A stretch of DNA of 64,000 bases. Origin: Bacteroidetes bacterium UBA1941 (GTDB taxonomy: Bacteria > Bacteroidota > Bacteroidia > Chitinophagales > LD1). A program made the translations under genes and the position numbers. The notes below the pieces were generated by a model, which was not told the origin of the DNA, did no database searches, and saw only the letters and a program-made list of their open reading frames with translations. Positions 9,367 through 17,954 of this stretch are shown piece by piece (position 1 is the stretch's first letter; the number at the start of each line of letters is the position of its first letter). The stretch is taken from the NCBI GenBank assembly GCA_002336805.1, contig DDEZ01000011.1, positions 124,001-188,000 on the forward strand, read 5' to 3'.

Positions 9367-9417
9367 CCCACAGTTGGGTAGGCCTGTTTTGGCATAGAAA
9401 GTGCGGAGCCATTTATC

Positions 9418-9819
9418 ATGCCGTCACTTCTCACACAGATAGCTTGGCTCTTCCTGCTCGCTATACCCATAGCCTGCGTGGCATGGACGGTGACGCATGA
9501 GGAGATATTCCGGGAGCCGCGGGAGTACTGTATAGGCCGCTCTCAAAACTGCAAGACCATCTGGGCCCGCAAATTTTTCTACCTCTTCACCTGCGAGTAT
9601 TGTTTCAGCCACTATGTGACCCTGGGAGCTGTGGCTATCACGGGATTTAAGCTACTGATAGATGACTGGAGGGGCTATTTGATAGCCGGCTTTGCGCTGG
9701 TGTGGATAGCCAATCTGTATATGAGCCTGCATGCCCTGATACGCACCAGCCTGAAGGCCGAAGGCCTGGAAGCCAAACTGGAGGAGAAGATGCTGGAGAA
9801 AGAATCCGATAAGGATTAA
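9418..9819 (+). CDS. Small membrane protein of unknown function
   Basis: The 133-residue protein has an N-terminal hydrophobic helix (about residues 5-22), a second hydrophobic stretch in the middle (about 60-80) and a third near 83-102. A Cys-rich loop between the first two contains NCKTIW and FTCEYCFSHY, so a metal site or disulfide is possible. The C-terminus is a charged helix rich in Glu and Lys. I recognise no family. Its stop overlaps the 3' end of the convergent TauE-type gene by four bases. Confidence 0.6.
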   Translation: MPSLLTQIAWLFLLAIPIACVAWTVTHEEIFREPREYCIGRSQNCKTIWARKFFYLFTCEYCFSHYVTLGAVAITGFKLLIDDWRGYLIAGFALVWIANLYMSLHALIRTSLKAEGLEAKLEEKMLEKESDKD

Positions 9820-10556
9820 GCCGTTGTGATGAGCGGCCAGGCACTCTTGATCAGCACAGTGATGCCTACTGCCAGTATGAGCAGCAGTACGATGCGGCGA
9901 AAATTTTCCTGTTCTATTTTCTGGAGTAGTATTTTGCCGATATAGGATCCCACCACAGATACTAATATGAGTGCTATGATCAGCTGATAGCCGGCCTGGC
10001 TCACATAGCCGCTCTCTGTATAGATCACCGCCCTGCTCACATCTACCCCCAGGTCTATAGCTGCAGAGGTACCTACAAAGAGGTTTTTCTCCAGGTCATA
10101 TGCTGCCATACACAGGCCACGCACCGCACCGCCCGTGCCCACAAATCCTGCCAGAAACCCTGCCAGGCCACCACCTACAGTACTGGTAGTCAATGAGGGG
10201 CGCAGGTGGAAAGACGGCCGCGCCAGCAGCGTAGCGCTGAAGGTGATCAAGAAAATGCCTAGTACCAGCTGGTCAAACCGGAAAGAAATGACAGTAGTGA
10301 GCCAGGCACCGATGATAACGAAAACCACACTCGGGATGCCAAAGGCCAGTGTGACGCGCCAGTCTATGTGGCGGCGGAATAGGACGAGTTTGCTGATATT
10401 GCTGAATACATGGAAGATGGCCGTGATACCGAGCACCGTCTTCATGTCAAAAAAGAATCCTGCGATAGGCACGAAGAACATGGAAGACCCAAAGCCCCCG
10501 ATGGTGCCTATGACCTCAGCGATCAGCGCCAGTAGTGTAAACAGGATGATATTCAT
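9816..10556 (-). CDS. TauE/SafE-type sulfite or anion exporter
   Basis: The 246-residue hydrophobic protein has about eight membrane helices in two pseudo-repeats. Each repeat has the family's G-rich motif: GTIGGFGSSMFFVPI near the N-terminus and LAGFVGTGGAVRG in the middle. TauE/SafE proteins move sulfite, organosulfonates or other small anions across the inner membrane. The substrate is not evident here. A trans-sulfuration enzyme gene lies 370 bases upstream on the opposite strand, which makes a link with sulfur metabolism possible but unproven. Confidence 0.85.
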   Translation of the reverse strand: MNIILFTLLALIAEVIGTIGGFGSSMFFVPIAGFFFDMKTVLGITAIFHVFSNISKLVLFRRHIDWRVTLAFGIPSVVFVIIGAWLTTVISFRFDQLVLGIFLITFSATLLARPSFHLRPSLTTSTVGGGLAGFLAGFVGTGGAVRGLCMAAYDLEKNLFVGTSAAIDLGVDVSRAVIYTESGYVSQAGYQLIIALILVSVVGSYIGKILLQKIEQENFRRIVLLLILAVGITVLIKSAWPLITTA

Positions 10557-10633
10557 AATGGTAGGCTAATATCGGTAATATTAATATCAAGCTGATGAGC
10601 GATGTCATGAGAAGGGATGATAGAGATAGCAAC

Positions 10634-10660
10634 AAAAAAGCCGTCCTTACGGGGACGGCT
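10634..10660 (-). terminator. Rho-independent terminator of the minus-strand RNA
   Basis: A perfect 8-bp stem (AGCCGTCC and GGACGGCT) with a TTACGG loop is followed on the minus strand by six T residues (10634-10639). No protein gene on the minus strand ends here. The terminator therefore argues for a non-coding transcript arriving from the right. Confidence 0.85.
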
Positions 10661-10806
10661 GCACACCATGATGTGATGATATAGTTAGTGGGGTGATATG
10701 CACACTGGCTCAGGACTTACTGCTTCCCGCCGCGGAGAGACCGACCTGACAAATGATAGCACAGATCACCTGGAGTAGATATTTCTGATATAGCCTGATA
10801 TGATTT
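10661..10806 (-). ncRNA. ffs: Probable small SRP RNA (4.5S-like)
   Basis: The 369-base gap between the TauE-type gene and the cystathionine gamma-synthase-type gene holds a structured minus-strand RNA. Reading the minus strand, GGTGATCTGTGC (10776 to 10765) pairs with GTGCATATCACC further on (up to 10693), and ATTTG pairs with TAAGT inside that. The distal part has GTCAGG on the 5' side and GGGAAGCAG on the 3' side, matching the domain IV internal loop that binds Ffh. A promoter-like sequence lies just upstream and an intrinsic terminator just downstream, giving a transcript of about 170 nt. The apical loop is longer than the usual GGAA tetraloop. The call rests on the motif and helix, not on a covariance search. 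Confidence 0.5.
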
Positions 10807-10813
10807 ACTGATG

Positions 10814-10845
10814 GAAAAATAACAGCAGCCTGTTTAGTGATTAAA
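10814..10845 (-). promoter_or_regulatory. Candidate promoter of the minus-strand SRP-like RNA
   Basis: On the minus strand, TTTA (10845-10842), a 20-nt spacer and TATTTTTC (10821-10814) match the Bacteroidota TTTG-N19/20-TAnnTTTG promoter with one mismatch in each element. The predicted start, near 10806, fits the 5' side of the structured RNA. Confidence 0.5.
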
Positions 10846-10925
10846 CGTGGAGAAAGCTTGATTTAGTATGCGTTTACGGCTAATAAAATAAAACTACATT
10901 AGCTTTCAGAAAATCAGACGATACA

Positions 10926-12071
10926 ATGAAATTTGGTACTAAAGCTATACACGCAGGCGCAGAGCCCGATCCATCTACAGGAGCTATCATGACTCCTATC
11001 TACCAGACCTCTACCTATGTGCAGGAGAGCCCCGGCACGCATAAGGGATATGCCTACGCCCGCGGCAAAAACCCTACCCGTGTAGCGCTGGAGAAAAACC
11101 TGGCCGCACTGGAAGATGCCAAACATTGCCTGTGCTTCGCATCAGGTATGGGAGCTACGGATGCGGTGATAAAAATGCTGAGGCCGGGAGACGAGGTGAT
11201 CACCGGAGATGACCTGTATGGTGGCTCCTACAGGATATTTACAAAGGTCTTTGCCAACTATGGGATCAAGTTTCATTTTATCAATCTGACAGATGCCGAT
11301 AACATCAGGAAGTATATCAATGCCAATACAAAACTGATATGGGTAGAAACACCTACTAATCCTACCATGCAGATAGTAGATATAGCTGCCTGCTCGGCCA
11401 TAGCCAGGGAGCATCAGCTGACGCTCTGCGTGGATAATACATTTGCCTCGCCATACCTGCAGAATCCGCTCGCACTGGGTGCAGATATCGTGATGCACTC
11501 TGTGACCAAATACCTGGGCGGGCACAGCGATGTGGTGATGGGAGCACTCATGACCAATGATGATAAGCTGCATGCCGACCTTGCTTTTATCCTAAACTCC
11601 TGCGGAGCCAATCCCGGCCCAATGGATTCATTCCTCGTGATGCGTGGTGTCAAGACGCTGCACCTGCGTATGGAGCGCCACTGCTACAATGGCCGCAAGA
11701 TCGCTGAGTTTCTCAAGACGCATCCCCGCATAGAGAAAATATACTGGCCGGGTTTTGAAGACCATCCGAATCACGCTATCGCCAGGAAGCAGATGCGCGA
11801 TTTTGGTGGTATGATCTCTATCGTGCTCCGTGGCGCCTCGCTGGAGGAGACTTTCCGTGTGGCATCATCATTCCATGTATTCTCTCTGGCAGAGTCACTG
11901 GGCGGCGTAGAGTCTCTGATCAATCATCCTGTCACCATGACCCACGCGTCTATCCCTAAAGAAGAGCGCGAGAGGGTAGGAGTGGTAGACAACCTGCTGC
12001 GTCTCTCTGTAGGTGTGGAGGATGTAGAGGATCTGATAGAAGATCTGAAACAGGCGCTGGAGACAAAGTAA
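10926..12071 (+). CDS. Cystathionine gamma-synthase/lyase family PLP enzyme
   Basis: The 381-residue protein belongs to the Cys/Met metabolism PLP-dependent enzymes (aspartate aminotransferase fold). Visible features are YAYARGKNPTRVALE near the N-terminus, the phosphate-binding CFASGMGATDAV segment, DDLYGGSYRIF, and the Schiff-base lysine in HSVTKYLGGHSDVVMG. The AESLGGVESLINHP block near the C-terminus is also typical. It carries out trans-sulfuration, making cystathionine from an activated homoserine or cleaving cystathionine to cysteine. Sequence alone does not separate MetB from lyase activity. The downstream gene overlaps its stop by one base, so they form an operon. Confidence 0.9.
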   Translation: MKFGTKAIHAGAEPDPSTGAIMTPIYQTSTYVQESPGTHKGYAYARGKNPTRVALEKNLAALEDAKHCLCFASGMGATDAVIKMLRPGDEVITGDDLYGGSYRIFTKVFANYGIKFHFINLTDADNIRKYINANTKLIWVETPTNPTMQIVDIAACSAIAREHQLTLCVDNTFASPYLQNPLALGADIVMHSVTKYLGGHSDVVMGALMTNDDKLHADLAFILNSCGANPGPMDSFLVMRGVKTLHLRMERHCYNGRKIAEFLKTHPRIEKIYWPGFEDHPNHAIARKQMRDFGGMISIVLRGASLEETFRVASSFHVFSLAESLGGVESLINHPVTMTHASIPKEERERVGVVDNLLRLSVGVEDVEDLIEDLKQALETK

Positions 12072-12862
12072 TGGCCCAAGAGAAGAAGCTGAGCCGCGAG
12101 GCAGTCTATGAGCTGCTGGAGCAGAAGTACAAACAATATAACCAGGCCGCCTTTATAAAGGATGATCCGGTACTGATACCACATCGCTATAGCAAGAAGC
12201 AGGATATAGAGATAGCGGGCTTTTTTGCCGCTACGCTCGCATGGGGCCAGCGTGTCACCATTATCAGAAATACGACCCGCATACTAGAGCTGATGGATAA
12301 TAGTCCGCATGATTTTATATTGCACCATGAGGACAAAGACCTGAAGCGATTTCTGGGTTTTGTACATCGCACTTTCAACGATACAGACCTGCTCTACTTT
12401 ATCGAGTTTTTCAAATGGTTTTATAGTAGTCACGATTCCCTGGAGCGGGCTTTTACCGGCTCCATGTCTCAGACTGACATTCACACAGAAAAAGCGCTGA
12501 TCGGTTTTCAGGAGTTATTCTTCTCGCTGGAGGACTATCCGCACAGGACCAGAAAACATATCTCCTCACCGGCCAGGAAGTCTACCTGCAAGCGCCTCAA
12601 TATGTACCTGCGCTGGATGGTGCGGAGGGATAAGCGCGGTGTGGACTTTGGTATCTGGCGCCATATCAAACCTTCGCAGCTTTTGATACCACTGGATGTG
12701 CATGTAGACAGGCATGCCCGAGGATTGGGCTTGCTGAAACGCAAACAGACTGACTGGCAGGCTGTGCTGGAGCTGACCGAAAATCTGAGAGGCTTTGATC
12801 CTGTAGATCCGGTCAAATATGACTTCGCGCTTTTCGGTATGGGTGTGCTGGACAAGCAATAG
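12071..12862 (+). CDS. TIGR02757/DUF2400 family protein
   Basis: The 263-residue protein matches the TIGR02757 family of Bacteroidota and some other bacteria, whose function is unknown. Recognisable segments are PHRYSKKQDIEIAGFFAATL near the start, AWGQR, the middle CKRLNMYLRWMVRRD and the PLDVHVDRHARGLGL block toward the end. Those last two blocks resemble the helix-hairpin-helix DNA glycosylase fold, so a nucleic-acid role is plausible but unproven. It overlaps the preceding PLP enzyme gene by one base. No signal peptide or membrane helix is present. Confidence 0.85.
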   Translation: MAQEKKLSREAVYELLEQKYKQYNQAAFIKDDPVLIPHRYSKKQDIEIAGFFAATLAWGQRVTIIRNTTRILELMDNSPHDFILHHEDKDLKRFLGFVHRTFNDTDLLYFIEFFKWFYSSHDSLERAFTGSMSQTDIHTEKALIGFQELFFSLEDYPHRTRKHISSPARKSTCKRLNMYLRWMVRRDKRGVDFGIWRHIKPSQLLIPLDVHVDRHARGLGLLKRKQTDWQAVLELTENLRGFDPVDPVKYDFALFGMGVLDKQ

Positions 12863-12969
12863 CAACGATGGCCACCGTGCCTGAATGTTAAAAGATAATT
12901 TTAACGGCTTAACCTATTGGTCATATTATTTTTTTACTAGCTTTAATAGGCACAAAAAAATCTCCGATC

Positions 12970-14241
12970 ATGAAACAAGCTTACATCGTTTGTATTTGCC
13001 TTTTGACCTTTGCGCTGTCTTCTTTTTATTCTTCTGCCCAGTGTAATAATGGCCGCTACCGGGATAAGATATTCGGCGTATCTACCAATGTGCAGCAGCA
13101 GTATGGCTCTGCGCCTAAATATGATGGTAGCAATCAGGATCTCTACATGGATATCTTCCAGCCATCGGGAGATAACTTTGCACGCCGCCCGCTGATCATA
13201 CTCGCATTTGGCGGTAGCTTCACATCAGGTGTGCGTCAGAGCCCGGACATACTGCAGCTCTGTAACGATTTTGCAAAGCGTGGCTTTGTGACCGCTACCA
13301 TAGACTATCGTATCGGCAAGGAGAACGGAGACGACTCTGCGATGTATAAAGCCGTACTGCGCGGCATACAGGATATGAACGGAGCTGTGCGCTATTTTTA
13401 CAAAGACGTATATACTAATAACAGGTACCGCATAGATACTAACCAGATCTATATAGGCGGTACCTCAGCAGGTGCTTTCATCGGGCTCAATAAGGCCTAT
13501 CAGAACCTGAATGTATATTCCCGCCCGGTGCCATTTGATTTCCTCCTGGCTTTTGGTGCTGTAGGCGGAGCTGATGGCTTTAATAACCCTGGCTACAACT
13601 CAAACGTAAAGGGAGTGATAGACCTCTGTGGCGCCGTATTTGACACTGTATGGCTGCAGCAGGGCGGCCCTATGCTGGTGGGTGTGCATGGTACTGCCGA
13701 TAATACGGTCTCTTTCTACTATGATAGTGCACTAGGCGCACAGGATATCAAGAAGCGTTTCTACGGCGGCGGAGATATCATCAATCGTATGAACCATATT
13801 GGTAGTGGTTTCACCGGGTATATTTATCCGTTTTATGGCGCTGACCACGCTCCATTCGTTTTGCCTATACCGCTCGTACCACCGGCATCGAAGTATATGG
13901 ATACTACCATACAGGTCTTGCAGGATTTCCTATATGCGCATACGGACTGCGACTCGACCCGCGTAGGGCAGACGGGTATACTGGATCCGGACTACCATAT
14001 ATCGGTCTCTGCACTGCCCAATCCGGCGGATGATGTCCTGACCATCTACTCGCATGAAGCGGAGGAGCTGCAGGTGCAGATATATAGCGTAGATGGCAAA
14101 CTGATGCAGTCCTTTGACCTGGCTGCAAATGGCAGGCACTACGTGCGAAAAAGCGAGCTAAGCGCAGGCATGTATATCCTGCAGTATTATGACAAGACAG
14201 GCGCGGTCAAACTCCGATCGGAAAAAATAGTTTTTGAATAA
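12970..14241 (+). CDS. Secreted alpha/beta hydrolase with T9SS sorting domain
   Basis: The 423-residue protein has a signal peptide (ending near SSAQ), an esterase-type alpha/beta hydrolase domain and a C-terminal type IX secretion sorting domain. The hydrolase resembles BD-FAE or carboxylesterase-like enzymes. It contains DIFQPSGDNFARRPLIILAF, an HG-like oxyanion region (AFGGSFTSG), the nucleophile elbow GGTSAGAF and a likely catalytic His in GADHAPF. The last 80 residues begin with LPNPADDVLTIYS and end in the K-x-V-F-E pattern typical of type A T9SS domains. The product is probably delivered to the cell surface or medium to cleave esters. A terminator follows 9 bases after the stop codon. 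Confidence 0.87.
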   Translation: MKQAYIVCICLLTFALSSFYSSAQCNNGRYRDKIFGVSTNVQQQYGSAPKYDGSNQDLYMDIFQPSGDNFARRPLIILAFGGSFTSGVRQSPDILQLCNDFAKRGFVTATIDYRIGKENGDDSAMYKAVLRGIQDMNGAVRYFYKDVYTNNRYRIDTNQIYIGGTSAGAFIGLNKAYQNLNVYSRPVPFDFLLAFGAVGGADGFNNPGYNSNVKGVIDLCGAVFDTVWLQQGGPMLVGVHGTADNTVSFYYDSALGAQDIKKRFYGGGDIINRMNHIGSGFTGYIYPFYGADHAPFVLPIPLVPPASKYMDTTIQVLQDFLYAHTDCDSTRVGQTGILDPDYHISVSALPNPADDVLTIYSHEAEELQVQIYSVDGKLMQSFDLAANGRHYVRKSELSAGMYILQYYDKTGAVKLRSEKIVFE

Positions 14242-14250
14242 AGAATAAGC

Positions 14251-14272
14251 AAAGCCCTCTACTGAGGGCTTT
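14251..14272. terminator. Bidirectional intrinsic terminator
   Basis: The stem AAAGCCCTC/GAGGGCTTT has a 4-base TACT loop and lies between the stop codons of the convergent esterase and MazG-like genes. The plus-strand side is followed by GTTATTT. Confidence 0.85.
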
Positions 14273-14273
14273 G

Positions 14274-14600
14274 TTATTTCAGCTTTTCATTATTGCGGTG
14301 GCGCTCGCTGTCGCGCTTTGTTTTCTTGTCTATATTCTTCTCCAGCGCTGTGGTCAGATCTACTCCGGTCTGATTGGCCAGGCAGAGCAGGATCCATAGC
14401 ACGTCTGCCATCTCATCTGCCAGGTCTACGTCCTTGTCAGATTCTTTGAAAGACTGTTCGCCATATTTGCGCGCCATGATGCGTGCCACCTCACCGACCT
14501 CCTCCATCAGTATGGCTGTATTGGTCAGTTCATTGAAGTAGCGGACACCCGTCGTCGTGATCCACTTATCTACTGTCTCCTGAGCTTCTTTGATCGTCAT
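14274..14600 (-). CDS. MazG-like nucleotide pyrophosphohydrolase
   Basis: The 108-residue protein is a single all-alpha NTP pyrophosphohydrolase domain. The metal-binding signature is complete: MEEVGEVAR (EExxE) and, about 30 residues later, LADEMADVLWIL (DExxD). Relatives hydrolyse nucleoside triphosphates to monophosphates and pyrophosphate, and often act as house-cleaning enzymes against aberrant dNTPs. The start overlaps the PaiB-like gene by four bases (ATGA), and the dtd gene lies further upstream on the same strand, so the three are probably co-transcribed. Confidence 0.88.
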   Translation of the reverse strand: MTIKEAQETVDKWITTTGVRYFNELTNTAILMEEVGEVARIMARKYGEQSFKESDKDVDLADEMADVLWILLCLANQTGVDLTTALEKNIDKKTKRDSERHRNNEKLK

Positions 14601-15223
14601 GGCTTTGTGTTTTTTCTTTTATCCATTTCATCGGCTATCCTTGAGGCATCATATGCCTTCATCTCGCGCAGATGATCTATGATATTGTGGTAGCTTGCCT
14701 CGTTTCTATTCTGGCTGAGCTTACTCACTGCCTCTATTTTGTCTACCTGTATCTCGAGGCCTACCAGGCCGTGCAGATCCTTGTCCAGCAGTGTGCGGGG
14801 GAGCTCATCATAACTCAGGGGCTGCGAGGCATGCGCCGACTCGTACCGGCTCATCAGCTGGCGGAGAATCTCTTCCAGTTGCTTGCCCTCTACGATAGTG
14901 GCACGGCCATGGAGATGCACTGCCTGATAGTTCCACGTAGGTACATTGGCCTGATCGTACCACGAGGGGGAGATATAGCTGTGTGGCCCCATGAAAACAG
15001 CCAGCACCTCAGGCTGCCCGGCCAGTGTCCTCCACTGCGGATTGGCACGGGCTATATGGCCGTATAGCCTCCACTGATCGCCCGTCACTACCAGCTCCAG
15101 CGGGATGTGCGTAGCCCATGGCCTGCCATCTACTACGGACATCAGCGTGGCAAACCCAAACTCGCGCACGAGCGCCTCTGCTGCCGCCATATCCTTCTCC
15201 TCAAAATGCGGGGGTATATACAT
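14597..15223 (-). CDS. FMN-binding PaiB-type protein
   Basis: The 208-residue protein matches the PaiB family, which has a split-barrel flavin-binding fold and is annotated as a negative transcriptional regulator of sporulation and protease genes in Bacillus. The N-terminal MYIPPHFEEKD opening, the THIPLELV strand and the IARANPQWRTL and PSWYDQANVPTWNYQAVHLHG blocks are characteristic. Outside Bacillus its role is unclear and it may be an FMN-dependent oxidoreductase. It lies 2 bases after dtd and overlaps the MazG-like gene. Confidence 0.87.
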   Translation of the reverse strand: MYIPPHFEEKDMAAAEALVREFGFATLMSVVDGRPWATHIPLELVVTGDQWRLYGHIARANPQWRTLAGQPEVLAVFMGPHSYISPSWYDQANVPTWNYQAVHLHGRATIVEGKQLEEILRQLMSRYESAHASQPLSYDELPRTLLDKDLHGLVGLEIQVDKIEAVSKLSQNRNEASYHNIIDHLREMKAYDASRIADEMDKRKNTKP

Positions 15224-15225
15224 AC

Positions 15226-15678
15226 TTATTCTTTGTGGCGGGAGTCTATGTGTATCGTGACCGGGCCGTCATTGATGAGGGCTACTTTCATATCAGCGCC
15301 AAACTCGCCTGTGCCTACATTTTTGCCCAGCTCGCGCGATACGAGGAAGACAAATTTCTCATACAGTGGGATGGCCTTATCCGGCTTTGCAGCACGGATG
15401 AAAGATGGGCGGTTACCCTTTTTGGTCAGGGCATATAGTGTAAACTGTGATATAACGATGATGTCTCCATTTATATCTTTTACAGACAGATTCATCAGTC
15501 CATTTTCATCGGAGAAAATGCGGAGGTTCACCAGCTTGGCAGCCATCCACTCCAGGTCCTCTATGGTGTCTTCTTCTTCAAATCCCGCCAGCACGAGCAG
15601 GCCACGGCCCATGGCAGACTTGATATGTCCCTCTATAGTCACACTGGCCTCAGAGGCCCGCTGGATGATGACACGCAT
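15226..15678 (-). CDS. dtd: D-aminoacyl-tRNA deacylase
   Basis: The 150-residue protein is a full-length DTD. It removes D-amino acids (and Gly from tRNA-Ala) wrongly attached to tRNA. The two signatures are visible: SQFTLYA around residue 78 and NDGPVTIHID near the C-terminus, which carries the Gly-Pro pair that rejects L-amino acids. The N-terminal MRVIIQRASEASVTIEG strand pair is also typical. It is the first gene of the dtd, PaiB-like, MazG-like operon and lies 45 bases after the rsgA stop codon. Confidence 0.95.
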   Translation of the reverse strand: MRVIIQRASEASVTIEGHIKSAMGRGLLVLAGFEEEDTIEDLEWMAAKLVNLRIFSDENGLMNLSVKDINGDIIVISQFTLYALTKKGNRPSFIRAAKPDKAIPLYEKFVFLVSRELGKNVGTGEFGADMKVALINDGPVTIHIDSRHKE

Positions 15679-15723
15679 GGATGTGTTTTAGTCGCAGGTA
15701 TTTCGTGAATATAATGCTTCGGT

Positions 15724-16653
15724 CTATTCCTCCCAGTGCTTATAGTTGGCCTTGTAGTCTGCCATCATGGTGAGGTAGTTGATGTATCTTTCTTCTGCTA
15801 TATGGCCGTCCAGGTAGGCCTGCTTTACGGCGCAGCCGGGCTCATTGTCGTGCATACAGTTATTGAACCGGCACTGAGGTATGTACGGCCGCATCTCTAC
15901 AAAGTAGTGGCTGATCTGCTCCGGAAGGAAATGCATGAGGCCAAACTCCCTCACCCCCGGTGTATCTATGATGCGCCCGCCAAAAGCCGTAAAATGCATT
16001 TCAGCAAAAGTGGTCGTATGCATTCCTTTGCCGGTGATGCGTGATATATCAGTGGTGCGGAGATCCAGCGCAGGGTCGAGCTTATTGAGCAGGGATGATT
16101 TGCCCACGCCGGAGTGGCCGGCTACCAGGGTGGTTTTGCCCGTGAGCAGCTCTTTGAGCTCCTCTATACCCTGCCCGGTATAGGTAGATACGAGGTGGAC
16201 AGGATATCCTATGTGGGTATAGATATCGGTAGTGTATTGCTGCTTTTTCAGCCCCTTGGGGTCGAGTATGTCCTGTTTGTTAAAAATAATATGGGTGGGG
16301 ATGTGATAGGCCTCTGCAGTGAGCAGGAAGCGGTCTATGAACCCTGTCGAGGTCCGCGGATTGGCCATGGTCACGATCAGGAGGCACTGATCCAGATTGG
16401 CGGCCAGTATCTGGCGGGCTCCCTTGTGTTTGGGCGAGGCGCGTACGATATAGTTTTGGCGCTCGGCTATGGCGGTGATCATCCAGTCGCCGTCCTCACT
16501 GCTCACTGTGACGCGGTCTCCTACGGTCACAGGGTTGGTATCGCGCGTCTCATCCAGGCGAAACACCCCTTTGAGCCGGCAGGATATGGTCTCACCCTGG
16601 TCCGTGCGGACCTCATACCAGCTACCTGTGGATCTGATCACTACTCCTGTCAT
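15724..16653 (-). CDS. rsgA: Ribosome small subunit-dependent GTPase A
   Basis: The 309-residue protein is the circularly permuted GTPase RsgA, which helps mature the 30S subunit. An N-terminal OB fold (GVVIRSTGSWYEV) is followed by the permuted G motifs: NKQD, then GHSGVGKSSLLNKL (P-loop), then DTPGVREFG. The C-terminal zinc site is CRFNNCMHDNEPGC. The ATG at 16653 is preferred, because the frame otherwise begins at a TTG three codons earlier. The gene precedes dtd on the same strand and may be co-transcribed with it. Confidence 0.95.
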   Translation of the reverse strand: MTGVVIRSTGSWYEVRTDQGETISCRLKGVFRLDETRDTNPVTVGDRVTVSSEDGDWMITAIAERQNYIVRASPKHKGARQILAANLDQCLLIVTMANPRTSTGFIDRFLLTAEAYHIPTHIIFNKQDILDPKGLKKQQYTTDIYTHIGYPVHLVSTYTGQGIEELKELLTGKTTLVAGHSGVGKSSLLNKLDPALDLRTTDISRITGKGMHTTTFAEMHFTAFGGRIIDTPGVREFGLMHFLPEQISHYFVEMRPYIPQCRFNNCMHDNEPGCAVKQAYLDGHIAEERYINYLTMMADYKANYKHWEE

Positions 16654-16751
16654 AGGGGCCAAAGATATTCAAATAGCGTCAGCGTCCATACCACCCCTGT
16701 GGCCTTATCAACGTCTTATATATAGTGTTGATTTTTCCACGGGAGCAGTTT

Positions 16752-16781
16752 TTTGAACTTCGCGGAAAAAGGCTAAATTTC
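16752..16781 (+). promoter_or_regulatory. Candidate promoter upstream of the PorP/SprF gene
   Basis: TTTG at 16752-16755 and TAAATTTC at 16774-16781 resemble the Bacteroidota promoter elements. The 18-nt spacer is one short of the usual range, and the second element has one mismatch. The ATG follows 18 bases downstream. Confidence 0.35.
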
Positions 16782-16799
16782 AATTTCAATAAGCCTGAT

Positions 16800-17840
16800 A
16801 TGAAGAAACTGTACGCAGCTATGTTACTGCTCATGAGTGGGGGTGTGTTCGCTCAGGATATACACTTCTCAGAGTGGTGGGCTACCCCAGTAGCGATGAA
16901 TCCTGCCCTGACGGGCAAATTCAACGGGCTCATCAGGGCTACTTTTGCCTATCGCAACCAGTGGTTTCTCATCCCTACACTCAATCAGACCTCTCCCTAT
17001 CAGACCATGCAGGCCTCAGTAGATGCCTCTATAGCCTCGGAGCGCCTGAATAATAATAAGTTTGGTGTAGGCCTGATGTTCTTTAATGATAAAGCGGGTG
17101 ACGGCTCTCTTACTACCAATTCGGCTATGGCCTCTGTGGCCTATCATCAGGCTGTAGACCGCTATGGCAAATCGCATCTCTCTTTTGGCCTCCAGGCGGG
17201 ATTTGTGATGAAGCAAGTACAGTTTCAGAATCTGATCTTTGAATCGCAGCTCGACGGATTTGGGTGGAACAGGAATATCAATAGCGGCGAGGCATTTACC
17301 GGCAAGCCGATCATCTATCCCGATGTGAATGTAGGAGCGGCCTTTGCATCGCGCCCTACTGAGAAATTTGCTTATAATTTTGGTGCCTCTGTGAACCACA
17401 TAGCTGCTCCGCGCGAGAGCTTCCTGGGTGATGAGAGCAATAGGATCAACCGCCGCTTCAACGTACACGGTAGCCTCGAGATCAATTCTGGATATGACAA
17501 TCAGTGGACCTTTGTGCCGACCTTCCTCTTTATGATGCAGGGACAGGCGCAGCAGTACAACTTTGGCCTGGGGGTCAACTATCAGACTGCCAATGAGCAT
17601 GTGGGAGTATTCGGTGGCGCTTTTGGCCGTGCCAATAGCAAAGCTAAATTTGATGCAGCTATACTGAATGTAGGTGTAGATGTATATAGCGCCCGTATAG
17701 GTGTGGCATACGATATCAATATCTCAGGACTGAGCGGTGCGAGCAAATCACAAGGTGCGCTCGAAGCTTCTATCGTATACATATTCAAGCGTCAGAAAGA
17801 CGAGTGGATACAGTATCCGATGTACTGTCCTAAGTTCTGA
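16800..17840 (+). CDS. PorP/SprF family type IX secretion system outer-membrane protein
   Basis: The 346-residue protein has a signal peptide (ending at VFAQ) and the PorP/SprF pattern: QDIHFSEWWATPVAMNPALTG at the mature N-terminus, alternating beta-strands throughout, and a C-terminal strand ending in the CPKF tail. These proteins are outer-membrane barrels that accompany the T9SS and often anchor specific secreted adhesins or type B sorting-domain proteins. The gene stands alone, away from other T9SS genes. A simple hairpin follows the stop codon. Confidence 0.9.
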   Translation: MKKLYAAMLLLMSGGVFAQDIHFSEWWATPVAMNPALTGKFNGLIRATFAYRNQWFLIPTLNQTSPYQTMQASVDASIASERLNNNKFGVGLMFFNDKAGDGSLTTNSAMASVAYHQAVDRYGKSHLSFGLQAGFVMKQVQFQNLIFESQLDGFGWNRNINSGEAFTGKPIIYPDVNVGAAFASRPTEKFAYNFGASVNHIAAPRESFLGDESNRINRRFNVHGSLEINSGYDNQWTFVPTFLFMMQGQAQQYNFGLGVNYQTANEHVGVFGGAFGRANSKAKFDAAILNVGVDVYSARIGVAYDINISGLSGASKSQGALEASIVYIFKRQKDEWIQYPMYCPKF

Positions 17841-17845
17841 TAATA

Positions 17846-17863
17846 GCTGCGCTTTGGCGCAGC
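17846..17863 (+). terminator. Possible terminator hairpin without a T-run
   Basis: A 7-bp perfect stem, GCTGCGC/GCGCAGC, with loop TTTG lies 6 bases after the PorP/SprF stop codon. There is no clear T-run behind it, so termination is not assured. Confidence 0.4.
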
Positions 17864-17954
17864 AGACCTATATATCCTGCCTCTCTCAGGCCTGCCTACT
17901 CTCCTATGGCGTGCCGGGGCTGGATGACTTTTGATCATTTCAATACCAGTGACT

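Noticed and set aside
10661..10925. SAM riboswitch upstream of the cystathionine gamma-synthase-type gene
   Set aside because: The structured sequence and terminator point to a transcript on the opposite strand, and no SAM-I core motif is visible on the plus strand.
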